Shown here piece after piece: positions 29,499 to 38,876 of a stretch of DNA of 43,927 nt (positions within the stretch are counted from its first letter, which is position 1; each line of letters starts with the position of its first letter). The translations under genes were made by a program, and so were the position numbers. Source of the stretch: Nitrosospira sp. (GTDB lineage Bacteria > Pseudomonadota > Gammaproteobacteria > Burkholderiales > Nitrosomonadaceae); assembly GCA_013821425.1 (NCBI GenBank), contig JACDGV010000022.1, positions 1-43,927 on the forward strand. Direction: 5' to 3'. The notes beneath the pieces were generated by a model, which was given only the letters and a program-made list of their open reading frames with translations, searched no databases and was not told the origin of the DNA.

Positions 29499-30188
29499 AT
29501 GTTGGTACTGGCTCATCGCGGCTATCACGCCGCCGTTCCTGAAAATACCCTGGCAGCCTTCGAAGCAGCGGTGACCGCGGGGGCCAATGGGATCGAAACC
29601 GATGTGCGCATCAGTCGGGATGGCTTGCCGGTACTGATCCATGATCGTATTCTCGCATCGGGCCAGGTGACAGCGGAACTTGCCCGAGGAGAAATCGAAC
29701 GCGTGACAGGTCACGAGGTGCCAACCCTGGATGAAGCACTCGAACATTTTCCCGGCATCCTGTGGAATGTCGAGATCAAGACCCTGCAGGCACTGTCAAC
29801 CGTGATAAAGGTTCTGGAAAAGCATCAGGCGGGCCGCCGCATTCTCGTAACTTCCTTTCGCCATGACCTTGTCGCGATCTGCGCTTCATCTCTCAAGGTG
29901 AACTGTGGCCTGGTATTGGCACATCGGCCGCAAACGCTGGGCTCGGTGCTGGCTGACTTTAACTGTAACGGCAACCCGAGGATTAATCATATTGTATGGG
30001 ATTACGATGTTCTGGACGGTGGCCTGTTGAGACAGGCGGCCATTGACGGGTTCCGCAATTTTGTTTACGGACCCGTAACAAAAGCCGAGCATGATAACTG
30101 CCTTGACCTTGGTTTGGACGGAGTGATTACCGATTACCCTCTGCTGGCACAGAACGCACAGGCTGTTATTGAGGGAGGCGTTACATGA
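29499..30188 (+). CDS. Glycerophosphodiester phosphodiesterase
   Basis: The enzyme splits glycerophosphodiesters into glycerol 3-phosphate and an alcohol. The 229-residue protein shows the signature LAHRGYHAAVPENTLAAF at 4-21, ETDVRISRDGLPVLIHD near 38-54 that carries metal ligands and catalytic residues, and the C-terminal DGVITDYP. No signal peptide is present, so it is cytoplasmic and UgpQ-like. A hairpin terminator follows. Confidence 0.93.
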   Translation: MLVLAHRGYHAAVPENTLAAFEAAVTAGANGIETDVRISRDGLPVLIHDRILASGQVTAELARGEIERVTGHEVPTLDEALEHFPGILWNVEIKTLQALSTVIKVLEKHQAGRRILVTSFRHDLVAICASSLKVNCGLVLAHRPQTLGSVLADFNCNGNPRINHIVWDYDVLDGGLLRQAAIDGFRNFVYGPVTKAEHDNCLDLGLDGVITDYPLLAQNAQAVIEGGVT

Positions 30189-30343
30189 CGTATCAACTCC
30201 CCTTTTTCCCCATGCGTTTCGCGCATTCCATCGGGCAAATTCGAGCCCAAGCCGGTGCTTTTGGACCTGTTCCGGTATTCCCCTCCCGGTAACGGAGGCG
30301 CTCCCCGTGGTATTTTTGACTCCCGAACAAAGCCGTGAAAATA

Positions 30344-30371
30344 ACAAAGGGCAGCTGTAGCTGCCCTTTGT
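30344..30371. terminator. Bidirectional hairpin between glycerophosphodiesterase and rpmE
   Basis: A perfect 13-bp stem, ACAAAGGGCAGCT paired with AGCTGCCCTTTGT around a GT loop, lies between two convergent genes. It has no strong T-tract, so it may act with Rho or block read-through weakly, but its position favours a shared terminator. Confidence 0.75.
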
Positions 30372-30405
30372 CGTTCGATCCGGAAATTTCTCTATTGAAT
30401 GGACT

Positions 30406-30630
30406 TCAAGCTGATGCCTGCTTTTCCACTTTTTTTCCATATTTCTGGCGAAACTTCTCCACGCGCCCCGCGGTATCCACGATTTTCTGTTTTCCGGTGT
30501 AAAACGGATGACACACAGAGCAGACCTCGATATGCAAGGGTTTGGCCATGGTAGAGCGGGTCTGGAATGTGTTGCCGCAACTACAGGTCACGGTAATTTC
30601 CTGATAGTCTGGATGAATGTCTGCTTTCAT
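30406..30630 (-). CDS. rpmE: 50S ribosomal protein bL31 (zinc type)
   Basis: This 74-residue L31 starts [10 protein letters not shown] and carries the zinc cysteines Cys16, Cys18, Cys37 and Cys40 in TCSCGN and [14 protein letters not shown]. It is therefore the zinc-binding form rather than the zinc-free L31B. An in-frame upstream start exists at 30660, but the family begins with MKADIHP. It follows rho by about 150 bases, keeping the common trxA-rho-rpmE order. Confidence 0.96.
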   Translation of the reverse strand: MKADIHPDYQEITVTCSCGNTFQTRSTMAKPLHIEVCSVCHPFYTGKQKIVDTAGRVEKFRQKYGKKVEKQASA

Positions 30631-30779
30631 GGGATGAATCCTTGAACTGTACCCCGACACAGGGGCATCGGTGCGAAAAAGCCGGTATTATCCTTCAACG
30701 GAGAAGCAGTTGCAACAGCCCTTGCAAGGAAGCGGTGAATGAAGGCAGTGCCTTTTGTGGGCCAACTTCGCTGAAGAGT

Positions 30780-32039
30780 TTATACGCGGCGCATTGAATC
30801 GAAGAAGTCCGCATTGTTTTTTGTGGCCTTGATCTTATCGAGTAAAAATTCCATTGCTTCCAGTTCGTCCATCGGATAGAGCAACTTGCGCAGAACCCAG
30901 ATTTTCTGCAATACGTCAGGCTTAATCAGCAACTCTTCCTTGCGCGTGCCCGAGCGGTTGACATTGATGGCGGGGTAGATGCGTTTTTCCCCCATGCGCC
31001 GGTCAAGGTGGATTTCCATGTTGCCGGTACCCTTGAATTCCTCGTAGATCACATCATCCATGCGCGAGCCGGTATCGACAAGCGCGGTGGCAATAATCGT
31101 AAGGGATCCCCCCTCTTCGATGTTCCGCGCAGCGCCAAAAAAACGCTTTGGACGCTGCAATGCATTGGCATCGACGCCACCGGTCAATACCTTGCCGGAT
31201 GCGGGCACAACCGTGTTGTATGCGCGTGCGAGGCGGGTAATTGAGTCGAGCAGTATAACCACATCCTTCTTGTGTTCTACCAGGCGCTTGGCTTTCTCGA
31301 TCACCATGTCAGCCACTTGCACATGGCGCACCGCGGGCTCGTCAAATGTAGATGAAATTACCTCGCCTCTGACGGAACGGATCATCTCGGTGACTTCTTC
31401 GGGACGCTCGTCTATCAATAGCACCATCAGTATTACGTCAGGAAAATTGGCGGCTATCGCGTGAGCGATATGTTGAAGCATTACCGTTTTCCCCGATTTA
31501 GGGCTGGCGACCAACAATCCGCGCTGCCCCTTCCCTATAGGAGCAATCAGATCTATGATGCGGCTGGTTATATTTTCTTCAGCCTTGATGTCTCGTTCCA
31601 GCAGCAACCGTTCGGTAGGGAACAGCGGGGTGAGATTTTCAAAAAGTATCTTGTGCTTGGAATGTTCAGGCGGTTCATTGTTGACCTTGTCCACCTTGAC
31701 CAGCGCGAAGTAGCGTTCGCCTTCTTTCGGGGTGCGGATTTCTCCTTCTATCGAATCTCCTGTATGGAGGTTGAACCGTCTGATCTGGCTGGGTGAAACA
31801 TAAATGTCGTCAGGTCCGGCCAGATAAGAGGTGTCCGGAGAGCGCAGAAAACCGAAGCCATCCTGTAACACTTCCAGAGTACCTTCCCCGTAGATACTCT
31901 CACCCTTCCGCGCCTGGTTTTTCAGCAGTGCAAAAATAAGGTCCTGTTTTCGCAGGCGATTTGCGCCGTCAATCTCGTTGGCGATGGCCATCTCTACCAG
32001 TTCGGTGACGTGGAAATTCTTCAGGTCTGATAAGTGCAT
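30780..32039 (-). CDS. rho: Transcription termination factor Rho
   Basis: Rho is the hexameric RNA helicase that ends transcription at Rho-dependent sites. The 419-residue protein begins [18 protein letters not shown], has the RNA-binding cold-shock fold ([14 protein letters not shown], then [19 protein letters not shown]), and the ATPase with Walker [10 protein letters not shown] near 180 and the [12 protein letters not shown] stretch. The conserved VKVDKVN segment is intact. The 147-base leader between trxA and rho shows no gene. Confidence 0.98.
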   Translation of the reverse strand: MHLSDLKNFHVTELVEMAIANEIDGANRLRKQDLIFALLKNQARKGESIYGEGTLEVLQDGFGFLRSPDTSYLAGPDDIYVSPSQIRRFNLHTGDSIEGEIRTPKEGERYFALVKVDKVNNEPPEHSKHKILFENLTPLFPTERLLLERDIKAEENITSRIIDLIAPIGKGQRGLLVASPKSGKTVMLQHIAHAIAANFPDVILMVLLIDERPEEVTEMIRSVRGEVISSTFDEPAVRHVQVADMVIEKAKRLVEHKKDVVILLDSITRLARAYNTVVPASGKVLTGGVDANALQRPKRFFGAARNIEEGGSLTIIATALVDTGSRMDDVIYEEFKGTGNMEIHLDRRMGEKRIYPAINVNRSGTRKEELLIKPDVLQKIWVLRKLLYPMDELEAMEFLLDKIKATKNNADFFDSMRRV

Positions 32040-32186
32040 GAGCGGAAACTCGCGGGTGAGAAAACGGAAGACGTAAAGCGTCGGGAAACGTTGGGAAAGT
32101 GCTGATGTGGGGAAAAACCAGAATTAGAAGCGGTGAATCTACTGGGATTCCGCTTTAGGAGGGCGACGGTAATCAGTTTAGCGCGT

Positions 32187-32513
32187 CTAGATATGGGTGT
32201 CAATAAAAGCAGTCAGTTGCGATTTGGAGAGGGCCCCCACTTTGGTTGCCTCAATGTTGCCGTTCTTGAATAGCATGAGCGTGGGAATACCGCGGATGCC
32301 GTATTTTGGCGGTGTGGCTTGATTCTCGTCAATATTAAGTTTTGCCACTTTCAGACGCTCTCCATATTCTTTAGCTACTTCGTCAAGTATCGGCGCGATC
32401 ATCTTGCACGGCCCGCACCACTCCGCCCAATAGTCGACTAGCACAGGGATGGGTGATTGCAATACTTCGGTTTCAAATGTTCCATCGGAAACATAATGGA
32501 CATGCTGGCTCAT
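32187..32513 (-). CDS. trxA: Thioredoxin
   Basis: The 108-residue protein has the active site WCGPCK (Cys33 and Cys36), FPVLVDYWA-like [12 protein letters not shown] before it, and the cis-proline [12 protein letters not shown] loop. It is a cytoplasmic disulfide reductase and lies directly upstream of rho, as in many proteobacteria. The 284-base stretch between trxA and glnS (32514-32797) shows no gene and probably contains the trxA promoter, though no clear boxes were found. Confidence 0.98.
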   Translation of the reverse strand: MSQHVHYVSDGTFETEVLQSPIPVLVDYWAEWCGPCKMIAPILDEVAKEYGERLKVAKLNIDENQATPPKYGIRGIPTLMLFKNGNIEATKVGALSKSQLTAFIDTHI

Positions 32514-32797
32514 AGGAGTTCTCGCTAGAAGTTAACGTGCTGGGGTTAATGACTTCGGCAGGGCAGGGCTACACGGATACGAACTACGGAAACGGCAGGT
32601 AATATGACAAGTGTCAGGAATTAACCGTTTAGGCGCACATTCTTATCATGCCATATGCTAGCGAAGAATCGCTTGGAAGGGAAGCCCAACTTTAAAGAGA
32701 GAGGGTTCGTAATTTGCTGTGCGGAAAAGGCAGATTAAACCGCGTCATCGGGATGAAAAGACACGCACCCAGCCGATAGGTTTGCGCCGGGTTCAGG

Positions 32798-34528
32798 TTA
32801 TCCACTTGCCTTTATCCATGAGTCACGGAGTGTTACCGCCCGGTTGAAAACAGGTTTCTCGGGGGTTGTAACTCTGGCGTCAGCGATGAAATAACCGTGG
32901 CGCTCAAATTGGAAGCGGTCTTCCGGTTGAATCTGATAGAGCGAAGGTTCTACATAAGCAGTAATAACTTTCCTGGAATTCGGATTAAGGAAAGTCTTGT
33001 AGTCCTGCTCACCCGCGTCTGGATGAGCATGCGAAAAGAGCCGGTCATAAAGCCGTACTTCAGCTTGTCGCGCGTGTTTGGCCGAGAGCCAATGAATGTT
33101 GCCCTTTACTTTGCGCTGATCTGCCCCGGGTGTGCCGCTCTTGCTGCCGGGGTCGTAAGTGCAGTGGATTTGCACCACTTCGCCATCGGCATTCTTCACG
33201 ACATTGACGCATTTGACAATATAAGCGTAGCGCAAGCGGACTTCCATGCCCGGAGAAAGCCTGAAGTAGCCCTTGGATGGGGCTTCCATGAAATCGCTGC
33301 GCTCGATATAGATAATTTTTGACAGGTGAACCGTGCGGGTTCCCAGTTCGAGTTTTTGCGGGTGATTCGGCGCGAAGCATTCCTCCTCATGGTTTTCCGG
33401 GTAATTGTCGATAACCACTTTCAACGGCTCAAGGACGGCGAGGCGCCGGGTAGCGCGCTCATTCAGGTCGTGGCGAAGGCAATCTTCCAGCACGCTCATC
33501 TCAATCCAGGAATCGGCCTTGCTGACGCCGATGCGTTCTGCGAAAAGGCGGATGGACTCGGGGGTGTAGCCGCGGCGTCGTACCCCTGCCAGGGTATTCA
33601 TGCGCGGATCATCCCATCCATCGACTAAACCGTTCTCCACGAGTTCAATCAGCTTGCGCTTGCTCATTACGGAGTAGGTGAGATTCAACCGCGCAAATTC
33701 GATTTGCTGTGGATGGCATGGAACGACCTCCGCCAGTTCGTCCAATATCCAGTCATAAAGCGGACGGTGATCCTCGAATTCCAGCGTGCAGAGGGAGTGT
33801 GTGATTCTCTCCAGCGCATCGGAGATGCAGTGCGTGTAATCGTACATTGGGTAAATGCACCATTTGCTGGCAGTCCGGTGATGATAGGAGTGACGGATCC
33901 GGTATATCACCGGATCGCGCAGGTTTATGTTGGGTGATGACATGTCGATCCTGACACGCAAAACGTGAGCGCCATCGGGAAATTCTCCCGCTTTCATGCG
34001 CCGAAACAGATCCAGGTTTTCCGTCATGGAGCGTTCACGGTACGGACTATTCGTTCCGGCCTCGGACAGGGTTCCCCGCAAGGCGCGGATTTCATCGGCG
34101 GTAAGACTGTCTACATATGCTTTGCCCTGCTTGATGAGGTATTCGGCGAATTCATACAGCTTGTCGAAATAGTCGGAAGCATAGTGTTGGTGACTGCCCC
34201 AGTCGTAGCCAAGCCATCTGACCGAATCACGTATTGAATCGACATACTCCTGCTCTTCTTTTTCAGGATTTGTGTCATCAAAACGCAAATGGCAAATGCC
34301 ATTATAATCATGGGCAAGGCCGAAATTAAGGCAAATGCTTTTTGCATGGCCGATGTGCAGATAACCATTCGGTTCAGGCGGAAAACGGGTTTCCACGCGC
34401 CCATTCCATTTTCCCGCTCGATTGTCTTCTTCGATGATCGCGCGGATAAAATTGGAACCGGGCGGCGGGTGCGAGCCAGTTGCGGGATTATCTTTCAAGT
34501 TATCCTCTATGAGTGTCATTATTTGCAT
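32798..34528 (-). CDS. glnS: Glutamine--tRNA ligase
   Basis: GlnS charges tRNA-Gln directly, so the organism need not rely only on the amidotransferase route for glutaminyl-tRNA. The 576-residue class I synthetase has FPPEPNGYLHIGHAKS (HIGH motif) near residue 49-64 and the KMSKS-like VMSKRKL in the middle, followed by the C-terminal anticodon-binding beta-barrels. A second ATG lies three codons inside the chosen start. It is divergent from birA with about 120 bases between. Confidence 0.97.
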   Translation of the reverse strand: MQIMTLIEDNLKDNPATGSHPPPGSNFIRAIIEEDNRAGKWNGRVETRFPPEPNGYLHIGHAKSICLNFGLAHDYNGICHLRFDDTNPEKEEQEYVDSIRDSVRWLGYDWGSHQHYASDYFDKLYEFAEYLIKQGKAYVDSLTADEIRALRGTLSEAGTNSPYRERSMTENLDLFRRMKAGEFPDGAHVLRVRIDMSSPNINLRDPVIYRIRHSYHHRTASKWCIYPMYDYTHCISDALERITHSLCTLEFEDHRPLYDWILDELAEVVPCHPQQIEFARLNLTYSVMSKRKLIELVENGLVDGWDDPRMNTLAGVRRRGYTPESIRLFAERIGVSKADSWIEMSVLEDCLRHDLNERATRRLAVLEPLKVVIDNYPENHEEECFAPNHPQKLELGTRTVHLSKIIYIERSDFMEAPSKGYFRLSPGMEVRLRYAYIVKCVNVVKNADGEVVQIHCTYDPGSKSGTPGADQRKVKGNIHWLSAKHARQAEVRLYDRLFSHAHPDAGEQDYKTFLNPNSRKVITAYVEPSLYQIQPEDRFQFERHGYFIADARVTTPEKPVFNRAVTLRDSWIKASG

Positions 34529-34650
34529 CGCTTGTTCGCTGCTTATTATTATAGTGGGAATAGGGTACTCGCCAACTGTGATAATTCTTCAGATAAACCG
34601 ATACGGAAACGTTGTAGCTTACGCGAGGATATTTGCACTAAACTGATCAT

Positions 34651-35640
34651 ATGAAGCCGCTTACTTTTTCCATTTTGCGTCAGTTGAGCGATAACGAATT
34701 TCATTCGGGAACCATCATTGCCCAAGCGCGCGGAATCTCGCGCGCCAGCGTTTCTAATGCACTGCGCGGCCTGGATGATGTGGGCCTGGAAGTGCAAAAA
34801 GTCAACGGTCGTGGCTACCGTCTGCTTGGCCACATGCAGTGGCTGGACCCGGAGATCATTCTGAAATATCTTGGCGGCGAAGCAGGCAACTTTAAGATTG
34901 AAGTGCTGAATTCGGTCGATTCAACCAGCAGCTTCCTGCTCAAGGAGGCTGCAAGAGGTGCGGATGCCGGCAGCCCCGGTACCCATGTTGTTGCGGCGGA
35001 ACTGCAAAGCGGCGGGCGGGGACGCCGCGGCCGCCAGTGGCATTCCGGCTTGGGCGACGGTCTTGTTTTTTCACTGCTGTGGCGGTTTCAGCGAGGCGCG
35101 GGTTTTTTGTCGGGTCTAAGCCTGGCAGTCGGAGTTGCAATCATACGATCCCTGGAATCGTGTGGTATTAATGGCGCCATGCTCAAGTGGCCGAACGACG
35201 TGGTGCATAACATGTGCAAGCTGGCGGGCACACTTATCGAATTGCAGGGGGACATGCTTGGGCCTACCGTTGCTGTGATCGGCGTGGGAATGAACCTGAA
35301 GCTGTCGAATAACATCCGGACGCGCATAGATCAGGGTGTGACAGACGTGTATTCCATCAGCGGGGAAATTGCTGACCGTAATAAACTGCTGGCTGTTCTA
35401 TTGATAAATATCCTCGCGGTTTTAAGAGAGTTTGAAGACAAGGGCTTCGGCCCATTTCGGGAAGAGTGGAGCGATTATCATGCATGGAACAACAAAACCG
35501 TTAAACTTGGCCTCCCCAATGGTTCAAGACCGGAAGGCGTGATACATGGGGTGGCGGATGATGGCTCTTTGCTGCTGAGAACGTCCTCGGGAATACGGAG
35601 CTATGGTTGCGGCGAAATAACGTTTTGCAGGACGGGGTGA
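34651..35640 (+). CDS. birA: Bifunctional biotin ligase / biotin operon repressor BirA
   Basis: BirA attaches biotin to carrier proteins and, through its N-terminal helix-turn-helix, can repress biotin genes. In this 329-residue protein the helix-turn-helix covers about 1-60 (GTIIAQARGISRASVSNALR), and the ligase core has VLNSVDSTSS, SGGRGRRGRQWHS for the biotinyl-AMP loop, LKWPNDVVH, and an SH3-like C-terminal domain. coaX starts two bases after the stop, a typical birA-coaX pair. Confidence 0.96.
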   Translation: MKPLTFSILRQLSDNEFHSGTIIAQARGISRASVSNALRGLDDVGLEVQKVNGRGYRLLGHMQWLDPEIILKYLGGEAGNFKIEVLNSVDSTSSFLLKEAARGADAGSPGTHVVAAELQSGGRGRRGRQWHSGLGDGLVFSLLWRFQRGAGFLSGLSLAVGVAIIRSLESCGINGAMLKWPNDVVHNMCKLAGTLIELQGDMLGPTVAVIGVGMNLKLSNNIRTRIDQGVTDVYSISGEIADRNKLLAVLLINILAVLREFEDKGFGPFREEWSDYHAWNNKTVKLGLPNGSRPEGVIHGVADDGSLLLRTSSGIRSYGCGEITFCRTG

Positions 35641-35641
35641 C

Positions 35642-36391
35642 GTGGAGCCGCTTTTTTTGACGGTTGATTCAGGGAATACAAGCCTTAAATGGGGCCTCAA
35701 TGATGGGCATGACTGGCTGAGAGAAGGTGTTGTCGCGCAGGACAACAAGGCTTCGCTGGAGCCAGAATGGCGAAACCTGCCGGCACCCTCGCAAGTCATA
35801 GTAGCCAACGTGGCGGGTATGCAGGCGAAGGCTGATTTAGCCGAACTATTTTCGCTCTGGGCGGTGGAACCGCAATGGGTTAACTCGGCCGCGTATCAGT
35901 GCGGGGTGCGAAATTATTATGCCGATCCGGAGCAGTTGGGCTGCGACCGGTGGGCAGCGCTGATTGCCGCATGGCAATTGGAACGGCAGGGTTGCCTGGT
36001 GGTGGATGCGGGAACGGCGATGACCGTCGACGCCCTTTCCGACACCGGGGAGTTCCTGGGCGGCATCATTACCCCCGGTATCGATGTTATGCAGAAAATA
36101 CTGATCGGAAACGTCACATTTCCCGAACCGGGGGAGGGAAGGTTTCGTGCTTACCCGGACAGCACTGCGGACGCGCTGTATAGCGGCGCGTTGCATGCCA
36201 GCGCGGGAGCAGTACAGCGGATGGTTGCCGTGCTCTCCAATACCCTTGGCCATGTGCCTGTCTGTATCTTGAGCGGCGGTGCGGCAAAGCAGCTTCAACC
36301 CCAACTGAATTTAAACGCCAAAGTGATCGAAAACCTCGTATTGGAAGGCCTGCTGGCAATTGCACGGGAGAAGCTGGAATCGCCGCTGTAG
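35642..36391 (+). CDS. coaX: Type III pantothenate kinase
   Basis: CoaX phosphorylates pantothenate in the first step of coenzyme A synthesis. The 249-residue protein has the ASKHA-type P-loop [13 protein letters not shown] near the N-terminus, [13 protein letters not shown] in the centre, [13 protein letters not shown] (about residue 120), and [11 protein letters not shown]. The GTG start follows birA closely, so the genes are probably translated from one transcript. Confidence 0.95.
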   Translation: MEPLFLTVDSGNTSLKWGLNDGHDWLREGVVAQDNKASLEPEWRNLPAPSQVIVANVAGMQAKADLAELFSLWAVEPQWVNSAAYQCGVRNYYADPEQLGCDRWAALIAAWQLERQGCLVVDAGTAMTVDALSDTGEFLGGIITPGIDVMQKILIGNVTFPEPGEGRFRAYPDSTADALYSGALHASAGAVQRMVAVLSNTLGHVPVCILSGGAAKQLQPQLNLNAKVIENLVLEGLLAIAREKLESPL

Positions 36392-36462
36392 TTTCCCTAT
36401 CGGAAAAATATAGAGCAGCCAGGAATTCGTTTTTTCCTCCATTGGCTCCCTGGGTTGAAAAT

Positions 36463-37122
36463 ATGTCCGTCTTGCAGCATACGACTTTTTATACCACCGT
36501 GAATCAGTTGCGCGACCTGCCGCACCCGGATGGGGTGGAAATTGCCTTTGCCGGGCGGTCGAATGCCGGTAAATCCAGTGCAATTAACTCGCTCACCAAC
36601 CGCAACCGACTGGCTTTTATAAGCAAAACGCCGGGGCGCACGCAGAACCTCAATTTTTTCCAGGTAGGGAGCGGACGGTTTCTGGTAGATTTGCCGGGAT
36701 ACGGTTACGCAAAAGTACCGTTTGAAGTTCGCCAGCATTGGGAACATCTGCTGGGCACCTATCTTCAAACACGGGAACCCCTCTATGGTATGGTCCTGAT
36801 CATGGACGTTCGGCACCCTTTGACGCCACTCGACCGGGAGATGCTGGGTTGGTTTGCGCCAACAGGGAAACGGGTGCACGTGCTGCTTACAAAATCAGAT
36901 AAGCTTTCCAGACAGCAGGCAGCGAAAACGCTGAAAAATATGCTGGGTGTTTTAGGCGAAACTTATCCGCAATGCAGCGTACAATTATTTTCCAGCGCAA
37001 CCAGGGAAGGTGTGGAGGAAGCTTCCGCCTTGATTGAGAAGTGGCTGGAAACGGCCGACTTGCCGCCCAAATTCATGCCACCTGAGAACGAAAATAAAAA
37101 ACCCCCGGTTAAAGGGGAATAA
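36463..37122 (+). CDS. engB: GTP-binding ribosome assembly protein EngB (YihA/YsxC)
   Basis: EngB is an essential GTPase that helps large-subunit assembly. The 219-residue protein has G1 GRSNAGKSS at about 31-39, the G2 threonine in [14 protein letters not shown]3 [12 protein letters not shown]4 TKSD and G5 SSATREG. ATG 36463 gives the usual family start; an in-frame TTG seven codons upstream is less likely. Two hairpins follow the gene. Confidence 0.96.
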   Translation: MSVLQHTTFYTTVNQLRDLPHPDGVEIAFAGRSNAGKSSAINSLTNRNRLAFISKTPGRTQNLNFFQVGSGRFLVDLPGYGYAKVPFEVRQHWEHLLGTYLQTREPLYGMVLIMDVRHPLTPLDREMLGWFAPTGKRVHVLLTKSDKLSRQQAAKTLKNMLGVLGETYPQCSVQLFSSATREGVEEASALIEKWLETADLPPKFMPPENENKKPPVKGE

Positions 37123-37131
37123 AACCGGGGG
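37102..37131. terminator. Hairpin at the engB 3' end
   Basis: CCCCCGGTT (37102-37110) pairs with AACCGGGGG (37123-37131) around a 12-base loop that holds the engB stop codon. It lacks a T-tract, so termination is plausible but not certain. Confidence 0.55.
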
Positions 37132-37136
37132 CAAAC

Positions 37137-37158
37137 TACCTTAATAGGGATTAAGGTA
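37137..37158. promoter_or_regulatory. Perfect inverted repeat between engB and hemB
   Basis: TACCTTAAT (37137-37145), loop AGGG, then ATTAAGGTA (37150-37158) is a perfect 9-bp stem five bases after the engB hairpin. It is AT-rich and could be an operator for hemB rather than a terminator. Confidence 0.45.
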
Positions 37159-37191
37159 CCCGCTCAGGGAGGAAAAGCGGGAGACAATTAA

Positions 37192-38289
<1,098 letters not shown>

Positions 38290-38529
38290 GGTTAACGACA
38301 ACCGCACGATATTACCGAAGATCCCGGCTCACAAGAGTCATGAGGAAAGTCGTGGCCTCAGGGAGAGAAGGTCCTCCTCAGGAGTGAACGTCCAGGAGTG
38401 GAAAAATGTTATCGGCAGCCCGGTTTAGGGTTCCTGGCCGCAACCATAAACCATAATCATAATCAATAACCACCGATCAATAGCAATAACTCGCCGGGGG
38501 GATGCGGGGCAATTGCCTCGCGACCGTTA

Positions 38530-38876
38530 GGGAAGCCCTGAACAAGTTCCACGCGGGCGCGACGGGGCTTTGCGGGATGAGATGCGCGAAAGGCGACAAC
38601 GCGAATGGTTGCGGCCGCGCAGGCCGGAGCAGTATCTTCCGAAGGAAGATGCGACCCCGCAGCGGGATGCAGGCGCCCAAGGAGACGTAAACGCGGTCAA
38701 GCATCCCCGTCGCTGCCCGGTCCCCGCTACGCGGGGCCCCTCGGGCAACGCTTTGGGGCGCCACTGCGTTGCACTCCTTGGCATCGTAGACCAAGCTACG
38801 ACCTGTGTCGTGCGCCTTGCGAGCATCCCGATTTTACCGACAACGCGCTCCGCGGAGGACTTGTTCAGGGCTTCCC
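38530..38876 (+). mobile_element. MITE-like repeat, copy 2 (complete, 347 bp)
   Basis: It has the same orientation and the same 20-bp terminal inverted repeat as copy 1, with TA on both flanks (38528-38529 and 38877-38878). Its right end lies on the stop codon of mrcA: read on the minus strand, TA plus the first G of the element gives TAG. It lacks the 76-base block seen in copy 1 and differs by other small gaps. Internal hairpins are at 38634-38650 and 38784-38801. It carries no transposase. Confidence 0.87.

Noticed and set aside
32680-32700. Partial match to the repeat end (GGGAAGCCC) upstream of trxA
   Set aside because: Only nine bases match and the rest of the element is absent.
32897-33322. 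Plus-strand frame inside glnS
   Set aside because: It lies antisense to a complete and conserved glnS and shows no domain.
38290-38528. Direct repeats of CAGGAGTG and short CATAATC-type repeats after hemB
   Set aside because: The units are short and imperfect and look like low-complexity spacer sequence.
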